Assembly (NCBI RefSeq): GCF_900115285.1
Contig: NZ_FOYW01000001.1
Coordinates: forward strand, 1,012,655 to 1,076,654
Reading direction: 5' to 3'
DNA length: 64,000 nt
From: Marinobacter daqiaonensis
GTDB lineage: Bacteria; Pseudomonadota; Gammaproteobacteria; Pseudomonadales; Oleiphilaceae
In this document: positions 26,974 through 35,064 of the stretch, piece by piece
How the letters are laid out: each line of letters starts with the position of its first letter
Numbering within the stretch: the stretch's first letter is position 1
Translations under genes and position numbers: made by a program
Notes under the pieces: model-generated
The model's input: only the letters and a program-made list of their open reading frames with translations
What the model was told of the DNA's origin: nothing
The model's database searches: none

Positions 26974-28829
26974 AGCTCAGGCCCCATGGAAAAGTGCAGG
27001 CGCCAGCCGCCACCGAACTCCTCGTCGAGGCCCCTGGCCACATCGAAACGAATCGGACCCACGGGACTGATCCAGCGGATACCGAGCCCCACACCCGTGG
27101 CCAGGGGGTCGGACAGGTCCCTCACCGCGTTGCCCTCGTCCACGAACGCCGCTACCCGCCAGTTCCGTGCAAACTGGTACTGGTACTCCAGGCTGCCCAC
27201 GATCTCGTACCGGCCCCCGATCTCGGCTCCGGTATCGTCTGTAGGGGACAGAGTCTCATAGCCGTAACCACGGACGCTCTGGTCGCCACCGGCAAAGAAC
27301 CGCAGTGACGGCGGCACATCGGAAAACCGGTTAGTGGCCAGTCCACCCACCTCGAAACGGGACAGGAACCGATGATTGTCAGCGACGGTAATCAGCCCCT
27401 TGGCCAGGCCGGTCACATGGAGAATGTCAACGGTGGAAAGGAATTCCCGCTGGGCCCCGCTCACATCGATCTGCAGCCGGTAGCCCCTGGAGGGATCGAT
27501 GGGAGAATCGGACTGGAGCTTCGAGAAACCGATACCGGGCATCAGCATGCGGGTTGTGTCGGACTCCGACCTGCCGATATCGAACCGCTCCGCTTCCCAG
27601 CGCAGGGAGGCGATCCGCATCCAGCCGTTGTCAAGGCGATGTCGCCACTGGGTACCCACGGTAAACCGATCGGATTTGACGTCCTCGATTTCCTCATGCT
27701 GGTAGCCGGTGGTGAAGCGCAGGGAATCGGTCATGGGTGGGTCAAGGGGCAGCTCGTACCACCCGCTGAGGCTCTGGCGCGGCATTGCCAGCTCGGTTTC
27801 CGCCCCGCGCTTGTGGCCCTGTGGATTGATCCAGTGCTCTGTCCAGGTACCCCGAAAGCGGGGCCCCACGTCCGTGGAAAAACCCACACCGGCCGCCACC
27901 GAGCGGGGCGCCCTCTCGCTCACTTCGGCGCTCACCGGTATCACCCTGTCCTCGGCCTCGCTCGGCGGCGCGGTTACCAGGGACTGATTGAAATAACCGC
28001 TGTTGGACAGATCGGCACTCAGCTCAGCCACCTTGTCCGCATGGTAGGGTGTGCCAGGCTCGAACTGGACAAAACGCTGAAGCAGCGACTGCTCGAAGAC
28101 GTGGTCTTCGTTGAAGGTGACCTCTCCCAGCCGGTATCTCTCACCGCTGCGGAAATGCAACTGAATAGCGGCCTCCCTTGTTTCCGGATTGACTTCCAGC
28201 CGGTGTTCCTCGAATTGGCCGTCAAAATAGCCCAGCCGTGATGCGCGGTTGCTGATGACCTGACGCAGCGAGCTGTACTCGCCGTGATCAAGAATATCTC
28301 CGACCGCGGGATCCTTTGGCAGTTCCGACGGGAAATCAGGATCGTCCGAGGCCGGGCCGGAAATGGTTACATCCCGGGACACCACTCTCACGGGCTGTCC
28401 CGGATCCACCTCCAGCAGGAGCGTTGGCGGGTCGCTCTCACGAAGGGTCCGGGTAATGGTGGGGCTGTAGTACCCCAGCGCCCGGAGCGCCCGCCTGACC
28501 AATTCCTCCGCCGTATCGCCATAGCGCCTCAGGGCCGCCGGACTGCGGCCCTCAACATCACCCACGAAGGCGCGGGCGTTGTCGAGCAGATCGGGATAAT
28601 CCCCCTTCATCCGGATTTCCACCTGGTTGGCAGCCGCCTGCTGCGCCATTGAAAGGCTGAATATTGCGGCAAGACTGAATGTAAGTCTTAGCCTCCGCGA
28701 AGCAGCTTGATGTCCTGGCTTGTGGGGAACTCGCAAGTCATACTCCGATTGCTGACGGCCCAGATAATCACCCGATGCAGCCCTCTGCGCCGGCGACATT
28801 CCGGTTACTGGTTCGTCGTTAACGTTCAA
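26970..28829 (-). CDS. tamA: TamA, outer-membrane assembly protein (Omp85 family)
   Basis: Outer-membrane partner of TamB. A signal peptide (LTFSLAAIFSLSMAQQAAAN) ends near residue 68, followed by three POTRA domains (about 70-280) and an Omp85 16-strand barrel with the RxRGY-type motif (FFAGGDQSVRGYGYETLSP) and a terminal strand RLHFSMGPEL. 619 residues. The first 45 residues before the signal peptide are atypical and no better in-frame ATG is visible, so the true start is uncertain. Confidence 0.88.
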   Translation of the reverse strand: MNVNDEPVTGMSPAQRAASGDYLGRQQSEYDLRVPHKPGHQAASRRLRLTFSLAAIFSLSMAQQAAANQVEIRMKGDYPDLLDNARAFVGDVEGRSPAALRRYGDTAEELVRRALRALGYYSPTITRTLRESDPPTLLLEVDPGQPVRVVSRDVTISGPASDDPDFPSELPKDPAVGDILDHGEYSSLRQVISNRASRLGYFDGQFEEHRLEVNPETREAAIQLHFRSGERYRLGEVTFNEDHVFEQSLLQRFVQFEPGTPYHADKVAELSADLSNSGYFNQSLVTAPPSEAEDRVIPVSAEVSERAPRSVAAGVGFSTDVGPRFRGTWTEHWINPQGHKRGAETELAMPRQSLSGWYELPLDPPMTDSLRFTTGYQHEEIEDVKSDRFTVGTQWRHRLDNGWMRIASLRWEAERFDIGRSESDTTRMLMPGIGFSKLQSDSPIDPSRGYRLQIDVSGAQREFLSTVDILHVTGLAKGLITVADNHRFLSRFEVGGLATNRFSDVPPSLRFFAGGDQSVRGYGYETLSPTDDTGAEIGGRYEIVGSLEYQYQFARNWRVAAFVDEGNAVRDLSDPLATGVGLGIRWISPVGPIRFDVARGLDEEFGGGWRLHFSMGPEL

Positions 28830-28885
28830 ATACGATAGTCTATTAATGACCTGAAACGAATGGCCAGGGGAGTCGAAGGCAACGG

Positions 28886-29950
28886 ATGTTCACCATAAAC
28901 CGGGAAAACCTCAAGCGAAGCCATCAGCTGACCTGGTTTGTCATCGACTTCGTGATGCTCGGTTTACTCATAATCAACCTGGTCCTGATTATCTTCGATT
29001 CCATCTACAGCTTTGCGGGGATCCAGGACTATTTCCAGCGGTCCATGCCAGGTTTCTACGAAGTCTACCAGCCGGTCCACCGGAATTTCATTCTCTATGA
29101 CCTGGTTTTCGTCTCCATCTTTCTGACCGAGTTCATGGTGCGCTGGGCCTATGCCGTGAAAGCCGGGGTTTATGCCCGCTGGTACTTCTACCCGTTTATT
29201 CACTGGTACGACCTCCTGGGCTGCATACCCACCAGTGGCATGCGTTTCCTGCGGGTATTGCGCGTTATCTCCATCATTTACCGACTGCACCGCTACGGCA
29301 TCATCGACATTACGCAGACCCGGCTCTTTCAGTTCGTCGCATTTTATTACGACGCTTTCATGGAAGAACTTACCGACCAGATCGTGCTGAAAGTGCTTAA
29401 CGGACTGCAATACGAAATCAAACGCGGGTCGCCGGTTGTCCACCAGGTCCAGCACGGCATCATCTATCCCCGGCGGGACCTGCTGACCGGCTGGTTATCT
29501 GACCGGGTGGCGGACCTGGCCTCGGAGGGCTACGTTCCCAATCGCGATGCCTTGCGGGACTATCTGGAAAACCGGATCAACGAGGCGATCCGCCAGAACC
29601 CGGAGATTTCCCGTCTCAAGCTTCTGCCCATCTTCGGTAACCAGGTGCGCGGAACCCTGGAGGAGGCGGTCGGCGATATTACCTCAAACGTCATCGACCA
29701 GGTGATGAACGACCTTGCGAGCAGCCGCAACCACGACTTCATCGCCGATGTGGTCGAGGTTCTCATGCCGGCCCCGCAGGCAGCCGCCGCGGGTTCGCCG
29801 GGAGTGACAGGGAGACCGGGGGTGGAAAGCACCGGGCCTGCCCAAGTGCCCCACCGCCAGGACAATGAGATACTCCTCAAGCTGATGCTCGAAATCATTG
29901 ATGTGGTAAAAGAGCAGGTGCGGCATAAACGCTGGCGGGAGCGACTCTGA
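28886..29950 (+). CDS. Voltage-sensor-like membrane protein without an obvious pore
   Basis: 354 residues. Residues about 15-150 hold four hydrophobic segments like the S1-S4 helices of voltage-gated channels: LTWFVIDFVMLGLLIINLVL; ILYDLVFVSIFLTEFMVRWA; WYFYPFIHWYDLLGCIPT; and an S4-like helix GMRFLRVLRVISIIYRLHR with arginines every three to four residues. No S5-P-loop-S6 follows; instead a soluble helical domain of about 200 residues continues to the C-terminus. It could be a voltage-sensing regulator or a channel remnant. GAAGG lies 6 bases upstream of the ATG; divergent from tamA. Confidence 0.6.
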   Translation: MFTINRENLKRSHQLTWFVIDFVMLGLLIINLVLIIFDSIYSFAGIQDYFQRSMPGFYEVYQPVHRNFILYDLVFVSIFLTEFMVRWAYAVKAGVYARWYFYPFIHWYDLLGCIPTSGMRFLRVLRVISIIYRLHRYGIIDITQTRLFQFVAFYYDAFMEELTDQIVLKVLNGLQYEIKRGSPVVHQVQHGIIYPRRDLLTGWLSDRVADLASEGYVPNRDALRDYLENRINEAIRQNPEISRLKLLPIFGNQVRGTLEEAVGDITSNVIDQVMNDLASSRNHDFIADVVEVLMPAPQAAAAGSPGVTGRPGVESTGPAQVPHRQDNEILLKLMLEIIDVVKEQVRHKRWRERL

Positions 29951-30008
29951 CAGTGTTCCGCTGGCCAGTGACAACCGTCTCGGTGTAACCGTTTCCCCAG
30001 AGGTACCG

Positions 30009-31484
30009 ATGAACCAACCCCTGCATTTCTGTACCGCCAGTGAGTTGCTGGACAGGCTAGCTTCCGGCGAACTCACCAGTGAGTCCCTGACCGCTGCGCT
30101 GATCGAGCGCATCAATGCCGTTAATCCGCCTCTCAATGCAGTGGTCACCCTGGCCGCGGATGAAGCGCTGCGGCAGGCCCGGCAAGCCGATGTGGCGCGC
30201 CGGGCCGGCGAGGCCCCCGGCCCTCTCCACGGTCTGCCCATGACAGTCAAGGATACCTGGGAGGTGCCGGGCATGCCCTGCACCGCTGGCGCGCCGGTGC
30301 TGGCTGGCCACTATCCCCAACAGCCCGCCGACCTGATACGCCGCCTGCAGGATGCCGGCGCCATTATCATTGGCAAGACCAATGTCCCGCTCTACGCTTC
30401 CGACATCCAGACCTACAACAGGGTATACGGCACCACCCGCAATCCCTGGGATCCGGAACGCACCCCCGGCGGCTCCTCCGGTGGAAGCGCAGCGGCCCTC
30501 GCGGCGGGCATGACACCGCTGGAGGTGGGCAGCGACCTTGCCGGCTCAATCCGCACCCCGGCCCATTTCTGTGGCGTTTTCGGCCACAAGCCCAGCCGCA
30601 GTCTTGTTTCGTTCCGCGGCCACATCCCCGGCCCTCCCGGCACCATCGCTCAACCGGACCTGGCGGAAGGCGGCCCCATGGCCCGGTCCGCCCGGGACCT
30701 GGAACTCCTGCTCAAGGTCATAGCCGGGCCCCGGCCCGCCCTGGCTCGCAGCTGGCAACTGGCCATGGAAGCCCCGCGAATCACCCGGCTTGAAGAATCC
30801 AGAGTGGGCTTATGGCTGGAGGACGAGCACTGCCCCGTCGACCACGAGCTCACCAATGCCTACCGGAAACTCGGCGATACCCTGGCGGGGATGGGGGCCA
30901 TGGTGAACCGGGCAAGGCACCCACTGCTTGCCATGGAGCATATCCTGCCGGTTTATTTCAACCTGCTGGGCAGCCTGCTGGGGCCGGGGCTTACCGCGCG
31001 CCAGAAGCGCAGCCTCAAGCTGTTCGCTCTTGCCGAGAAGCCCCTGCGGCGCATTACCCCCATGACCTTCGGTATGGCGGAATACGCCCGGGGAACGAAT
31101 CAGAGCGTGGCCCAGTGGATGCGCTGGAACGAAACCAGGGAGAAGATGCGCACCCAGATCGAAGAGTTGTTCGAGGAGTTTGATGTCCTGCTGGCGCCGG
31201 TCAACCCGGTCACCGCCATCCGTCACAACCACCACGCCCCCCAGTACCGTCGCCAGATAGACGTCAACGGCGAACCACGGCCCTACCACGACCAGTTCGC
31301 CTGGATCGCCCTGGCCTCGCTGCTGGGACTGCCGGCCACCTCCGTGCCCATTGGCGTAACCCGGGAGGGGCTGCCCTATAATATCCAGGTAATCGGAGCC
31401 CCGGGTACCGATCTGACCACCCTGGCATTCGCGAGGCTGCTGGAAGAAAAGGGGCTGGCGGGATTCCGTCAGCCGCCTGAGTGA
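30009..31484 (+). CDS. Amidase signature family hydrolase
   Basis: Amidase-signature serine hydrolase (491 residues) acting on an unknown amide. The Ser-cisSer-Lys triad is visible: Lys81 in LPMTVKDTW, Ser156/157 in RTPGGSSGGS, and Ser180 in SDLAGSIRTP. The C-terminal half includes a substrate-variable helical region and PATSVPIGVTREGLPYNIQ. No signal peptide, so cytoplasmic. It is not a GatA (no GatB/GatC neighbours). AGAGG upstream of the ATG; the next gene follows within 30 bases. Confidence 0.88.
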   Translation: MNQPLHFCTASELLDRLASGELTSESLTAALIERINAVNPPLNAVVTLAADEALRQARQADVARRAGEAPGPLHGLPMTVKDTWEVPGMPCTAGAPVLAGHYPQQPADLIRRLQDAGAIIIGKTNVPLYASDIQTYNRVYGTTRNPWDPERTPGGSSGGSAAALAAGMTPLEVGSDLAGSIRTPAHFCGVFGHKPSRSLVSFRGHIPGPPGTIAQPDLAEGGPMARSARDLELLLKVIAGPRPALARSWQLAMEAPRITRLEESRVGLWLEDEHCPVDHELTNAYRKLGDTLAGMGAMVNRARHPLLAMEHILPVYFNLLGSLLGPGLTARQKRSLKLFALAEKPLRRITPMTFGMAEYARGTNQSVAQWMRWNETREKMRTQIEELFEEFDVLLAPVNPVTAIRHNHHAPQYRRQIDVNGEPRPYHDQFAWIALASLLGLPATSVPIGVTREGLPYNIQVIGAPGTDLTTLAFARLLEEKGLAGFRQPPE

Positions 31485-31507
31485 TGAAGTCTGAGGAGAC
31501 AACCTGC

Positions 31508-32242
31508 ATGGCGATTCAGGCACTGGCGGTACTACCGGAAAATTCCAGCGGGAGGGATTTCGTTGTTGGCGACCTTCACGGCTGTTACGACGCCTTCATC
31601 CGGCAGCTGGAGCAGAATGATTTCGACCCGGACACGGACCGCGTGATGTGCGTGGGCGACCTGGTAGACCGGGGCCCGGACTCCTACCGCTGCCTGGGGC
31701 TGAGCCGTGAGCACTGGTTCCACACCACCTGGGGGAATCACGAGGATCTCATGCTCCGGGGCCTGTCGGCGGGCCAGGCCTCTTCCGCATTCCGTCTGTG
31801 GATGTACAATGGCGGCGACTGGGCCCTGCGCCATGACCTGGACGAGCTTCATGAACAGGTAAAGACCCTGGCCGCAAGCACCTCCCTCGCCATAGAGGTG
31901 CCCGTCGGCGACCAGAGAATTGGCCTGGTGCACGCCGAAGTGCCGGGTGACCAATGGGCATGCTGGTCATCCAAATTGACCGGGAAGGACCGGGAGGAAG
32001 CCATCTGGGGCCGGCATACGGTTAAAAAGGCATTGCAAGGGCGGGACGCGCCGCCGGTCGGTGACATTGACCAGGTGATTTTTGGCCACACCCCCCTCCG
32101 CTCGCCCGCCCGTGTCGCAAACCGTCTGTACCTGGATACTGGTGGTGGTTACCCTGGAGGCGAGCCCACGCTGCTGGACGCACAGGACGCCCTTACAATA
32201 CCTTTCGATTCCTCGCCACACCCGTTCCGTCCCGGAGCCTGA
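31508..32242 (+). CDS. PPP-family serine/threonine phosphatase-like protein
   Basis: Metallophosphoesterase related to bacteriophage lambda phosphatase and PrpA. All signature motifs are present in order: GDLHGCYD, GDLVDRGPDS, WGNHEDLML, LVHAE and FGHTPL, which supply the two-metal site. 244 residues, cytoplasmic. An in-frame ATG at 31481 overlaps the amidase; AGGAG 9 bases before the ATG at 31508 favours the latter. Substrate unknown; could equally be a dinucleotide or protein phosphatase. Confidence 0.85.
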   Translation: MAIQALAVLPENSSGRDFVVGDLHGCYDAFIRQLEQNDFDPDTDRVMCVGDLVDRGPDSYRCLGLSREHWFHTTWGNHEDLMLRGLSAGQASSAFRLWMYNGGDWALRHDLDELHEQVKTLAASTSLAIEVPVGDQRIGLVHAEVPGDQWACWSSKLTGKDREEAIWGRHTVKKALQGRDAPPVGDIDQVIFGHTPLRSPARVANRLYLDTGGGYPGGEPTLLDAQDALTIPFDSSPHPFRPGA

Positions 32243-32372
32243 GAGTCACAGCCCACGCTGAAAGTCCCCGAGGGGAGAAGGGACTGTCTGGCAAAGGGAA
32301 CCTCACTGCTTCATTATCCCGGTATCGACCGCCTTTGCACGACACACGCTCGCAGCAGGAGACCGACGGCCA

Positions 32373-33404
32373 ATGGCTGGAAACAACCCACAACAGGAAT
32401 CCTCCGGAAACCCTGAAAGGAACAGGGACCCGGACGATCTGGCAGCGGCGACGGAGTTCCTGAGCCGGCCGGAGAGCTATCCGGAAGGCACCGACACGGT
32501 GGAGGTCAAGGAAACCCATCTTTCCCGCCTGTTCCTGACCGACAACTACGTCTACAAGCTCAAGAAACCGCTGCGTTATGAATTCCTGGACTTCACCAGC
32601 CGGGAGGCACGACTGCGCAACTGCGAAACCGAGGTTCTGATCAACTCCGAGCTCGCCCCTGACGTCTACCAGGGAGTCATCACCCTGGCCGAGGACGATC
32701 AGGGCAGGCTCAATCTCGACGGACGCGGTCGCCCCCTGGACTACCTGGTCAAGATGCGCCGACTGCCTGACTGCCAGAATCTGGAAGTCCAGATGGAGGA
32801 CGGAACCCTGAACCCGGACCACATCGACCGGGCGGCAAGACGGCTGGCGGATTTTTACGCGGATCATCCCATGGACGGGCCTGTCCGGCCCGACCGGTTC
32901 GGGGAAAAGGTGCGGGAGCAGGCTGACGAGCTGAGGAACCTGCCCCTGGATACCGGAAGAGCCCTGGATGACCTGGAGGCTGGCCTGCTCGGGCTGCTGA
33001 GGGATCACCAGGAGGATCTCAGGCAACGGCGATGCAGGGACGTCCACGGCGACCTGCGCCCCGAGCACGTGTATCCCACCGAGGATCCGGCGTTTCTGGA
33101 CCGCCTCGAGTTCAATGCCGATCTTCGGCTGATGGACCCCCTTGAGGAGTTGAGTTTTTTCGCCATGGAGTGCAGGCGACTGGACCACGGCTGGGTGGGA
33201 GAGCGCTTTATCGAGGTGTACGAACAGGTTACCGGTGACCATGCAGCGGAGCACCTGATAGCCATCTACACCGGCTATCGCGCCCTGCTGTGGGCGGTAT
33301 TGAAGGCCCGGCACCTGGAGCGGGACGACGATCGCAAGCCCTGGGGGAAGCTGGCAAGGGAATACCTGGATCTGGGATTAAGGGCACTGGACCAGCTGCA
33401 CTGA
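32373..33404 (+). CDS. APH/COG2187-type small-molecule kinase-like protein
   Basis: 343 residues, aminoglycoside-phosphotransferase-like fold of the COG2187 family. Candidate ATP-binding lysine in NYVYKLKKPLRYEF (Lys62 region), catalytic loop RDVHGDLRPEHVY (His225, Asp227) and a metal-binding region DRLEFNADLRLMDPLEEL. The usual Asn of the catalytic loop appears as His. COG2187 proteins often carry an extra C-terminal kinase domain, which is missing here. Substrate unknown; not evidence of antibiotic resistance. Convergent with prs. Confidence 0.7.
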   Translation: MAGNNPQQESSGNPERNRDPDDLAAATEFLSRPESYPEGTDTVEVKETHLSRLFLTDNYVYKLKKPLRYEFLDFTSREARLRNCETEVLINSELAPDVYQGVITLAEDDQGRLNLDGRGRPLDYLVKMRRLPDCQNLEVQMEDGTLNPDHIDRAARRLADFYADHPMDGPVRPDRFGEKVREQADELRNLPLDTGRALDDLEAGLLGLLRDHQEDLRQRRCRDVHGDLRPEHVYPTEDPAFLDRLEFNADLRLMDPLEELSFFAMECRRLDHGWVGERFIEVYEQVTGDHAAEHLIAIYTGYRALLWAVLKARHLERDDDRKPWGKLAREYLDLGLRALDQLH

Positions 33405-33419
33405 CCCGGTGCCCGGCTT

Positions 33420-34394
33420 TCAGTCCCTCAGGGCTGAGGTGTCCTCTCCCGTATTGAGCGCGCGAATGGCCCGTGCGAACAGATCCGCTGCCGACACCAC
33501 CGTGACATTGCTGTCGCTGGGAGCCTTCTGCTGGGCCTTGACGCTATCGGTGATCAGCAGCTCATCCAGCTCCTCCGCATCGTAGAGCTTCTCCGAACCC
33601 GGACCGAACAGGGCGTGAGTGATCACTCCGTAAACCCGGGTGGCACCTCCCTCCTTGCAGGCCTTCGCCGCCCGCAGCAGGGTCGTACCACCGGCCACCA
33701 GGTCGTCCACGATAATGGCTGCCTTACCGGACACATCCCCTACCACGGCCTCGCCGGATACCACGCCCTCGCTGCGCCGCTTCTCCATGAAGGCGTTGGC
33801 GGGCCGGTTACCGGTGGCATCCTCCCACACATCCCGAAACCGGTCAGCGCGCTTGGCACCGCCGGAGTCCGGGGAGACAATCACCACCTCATCATCGCCG
33901 ATCCGGTCCTTCAGCTCCTCCACGAACAGGGCATGGGCTTCCAGGTGTTCCGCTCGACAGCGGAAGGCATTGTCGAAGGCGGCCCGGTTGTGCACCTCCA
34001 GGGCCGCCACGCAGTCGACGCCCATGGCCTCGAACAGCTGGCCCACGTAACGGGTGGTCACCGGGTCCCGGTCCTTGGTGCGCCGATCCTTGCGGGCATA
34101 GGCCAGATAGGGCATCAGGGCCGTTACATTTCTGGCACCGGCGTCCTTGAGGGTCGCCACAAAGAACAACAGACGGATCAGCTTGTCGTTGACGGTAGAG
34201 TCCTGATCGCCGTAGAGAGTGTGAAGGACGTAGACATCCCGCTCCCGTACGCCTTCCAAGGGGCGGGCCTTGTGTTCGCCGTCCTCGAAATGACGCTCCT
34301 CATGCTCGGCAAGGCGGATACCGAGATGAGAAGCCACCTTCCCGCCAAATTCCTCACTGCCTTCAAGGGCAAACAGAACCGGTTCGGTCTTCAT
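33420..34394 (-). CDS. prs: Ribose-phosphate pyrophosphokinase (PRPP synthetase)
   Basis: Makes PRPP from ribose 5-phosphate and ATP for nucleotides, His and Trp. Two phosphoribosyl domains; flexible catalytic loop around YARKDRRTKDRDPVTTRYV, metal-binding VHN region (AALEVHNRAAFDN), and PRPP-binding loop AAIIVDDLVAGGTTLL. 324 residues from the ATG at 34394, preceded by GGAGG. It lacks the ispE/prs context of the housekeeping gene in related bacteria and its N-terminus (VLFALEGSEEFGGKVA) is divergent, so it may be a second, accessory enzyme. Confidence 0.85.
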   Translation of the reverse strand: MKTEPVLFALEGSEEFGGKVASHLGIRLAEHEERHFEDGEHKARPLEGVRERDVYVLHTLYGDQDSTVNDKLIRLLFFVATLKDAGARNVTALMPYLAYARKDRRTKDRDPVTTRYVGQLFEAMGVDCVAALEVHNRAAFDNAFRCRAEHLEAHALFVEELKDRIGDDEVVIVSPDSGGAKRADRFRDVWEDATGNRPANAFMEKRRSEGVVSGEAVVGDVSGKAAIIVDDLVAGGTTLLRAAKACKEGGATRVYGVITHALFGPGSEKLYDAEELDELLITDSVKAQQKAPSDSNVTVVSAADLFARAIRALNTGEDTSALRD

Positions 34395-34489
34395 GCTACC
34401 TCCGATGGTTGGAAAAGTGCCTCTGTGGTGAGCACACGTGCTAGAGATAGCGTAGTACATGGCGCAAGGACCATGGCCCCAGCAGCCCG

Positions 34490-34933
34490 TTACGCGTCCC
34501 CTGGTGCGGGAGTAACCCGAGTGACCAATGTGATGACCCGCTTTGCAAGACCCCGATCACTCATGACCGGTGAATAGCGGGCCTCCACCATCAGGCTGCG
34601 CCCATCGGCATGAGTGCCTGCAAAACGCCCCTGCTGTGGATTGCCGGTGACGAGCCCACGCCAGAACGCAATGTACTCTTCGCTCCTGGCATAGTCCCTG
34701 TCACAGAGAATCCGGTGATGCTGGCCCAGAAGCTCTTCACGCCTGTAGCCTAACGAATCCAGCAATATATCGTTGATGCTCTCGATGAGGCCATCGGGCG
34801 AGAGGGCGAGGTAGCCGGTCGAGCGTTCTATCGCCTGCAGGTCCGCCTCCAGCTCTCGAACCCTGTCCTCGGCCGCCGCAAGTTTTTCGCGGACCGCCTC
34901 CAGCTCCTGCTTTTTCCTGTTCACGAACGCCAT
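34490..34933 (-). CDS. Stand-alone PAS-domain protein
   Basis: 147 residues. An N-terminal coiled coil (KKQELEAVREKLAAAEDRVR) leads into one PAS domain (about residues 38-140) whose motifs SLGYRREELLGQHHRILCD and YARSEEYIAFWRGLVTG resemble the PAS units of chemoreceptors such as BdlA. No output domain is present, so it probably works by dimerising with another protein. AAGGAG precedes the ATG. It lies 131 bases downstream of the CapB-like gene on the same strand. Confidence 0.75.
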   Translation of the reverse strand: MAFVNRKKQELEAVREKLAAAEDRVRELEADLQAIERSTGYLALSPDGLIESINDILLDSLGYRREELLGQHHRILCDRDYARSEEYIAFWRGLVTGNPQQGRFAGTHADGRSLMVEARYSPVMSDRGLAKRVITLVTRVTPAPGDA

Positions 34934-35064
34934 CGGGCCTTCTCCTTATCAGGGTTGTTGCTGTTCGCCAGAATAGCCGGTCAGGTAGCATGTACGTCTT
35001 ATTGACCGGACCCGATGAAAGCGGCCCCGCCCTTCTGCGCTCTTGCAACGGCGAAACCTCACCC

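Noticed and set aside
28695..28829. Internal start for tamA just before its signal peptide
   Set aside because: No in-frame ATG, GTG or TTG with a ribosome site was found between the first ATG and the signal peptide, so the longer frame is kept with a note of doubt.
32373..33404. Antibiotic resistance gene (aminoglycoside phosphotransferase)
   Set aside because: It shares the kinase fold, but the motifs fit the COG2187 family of unknown substrate and the context is not that of a resistance element.
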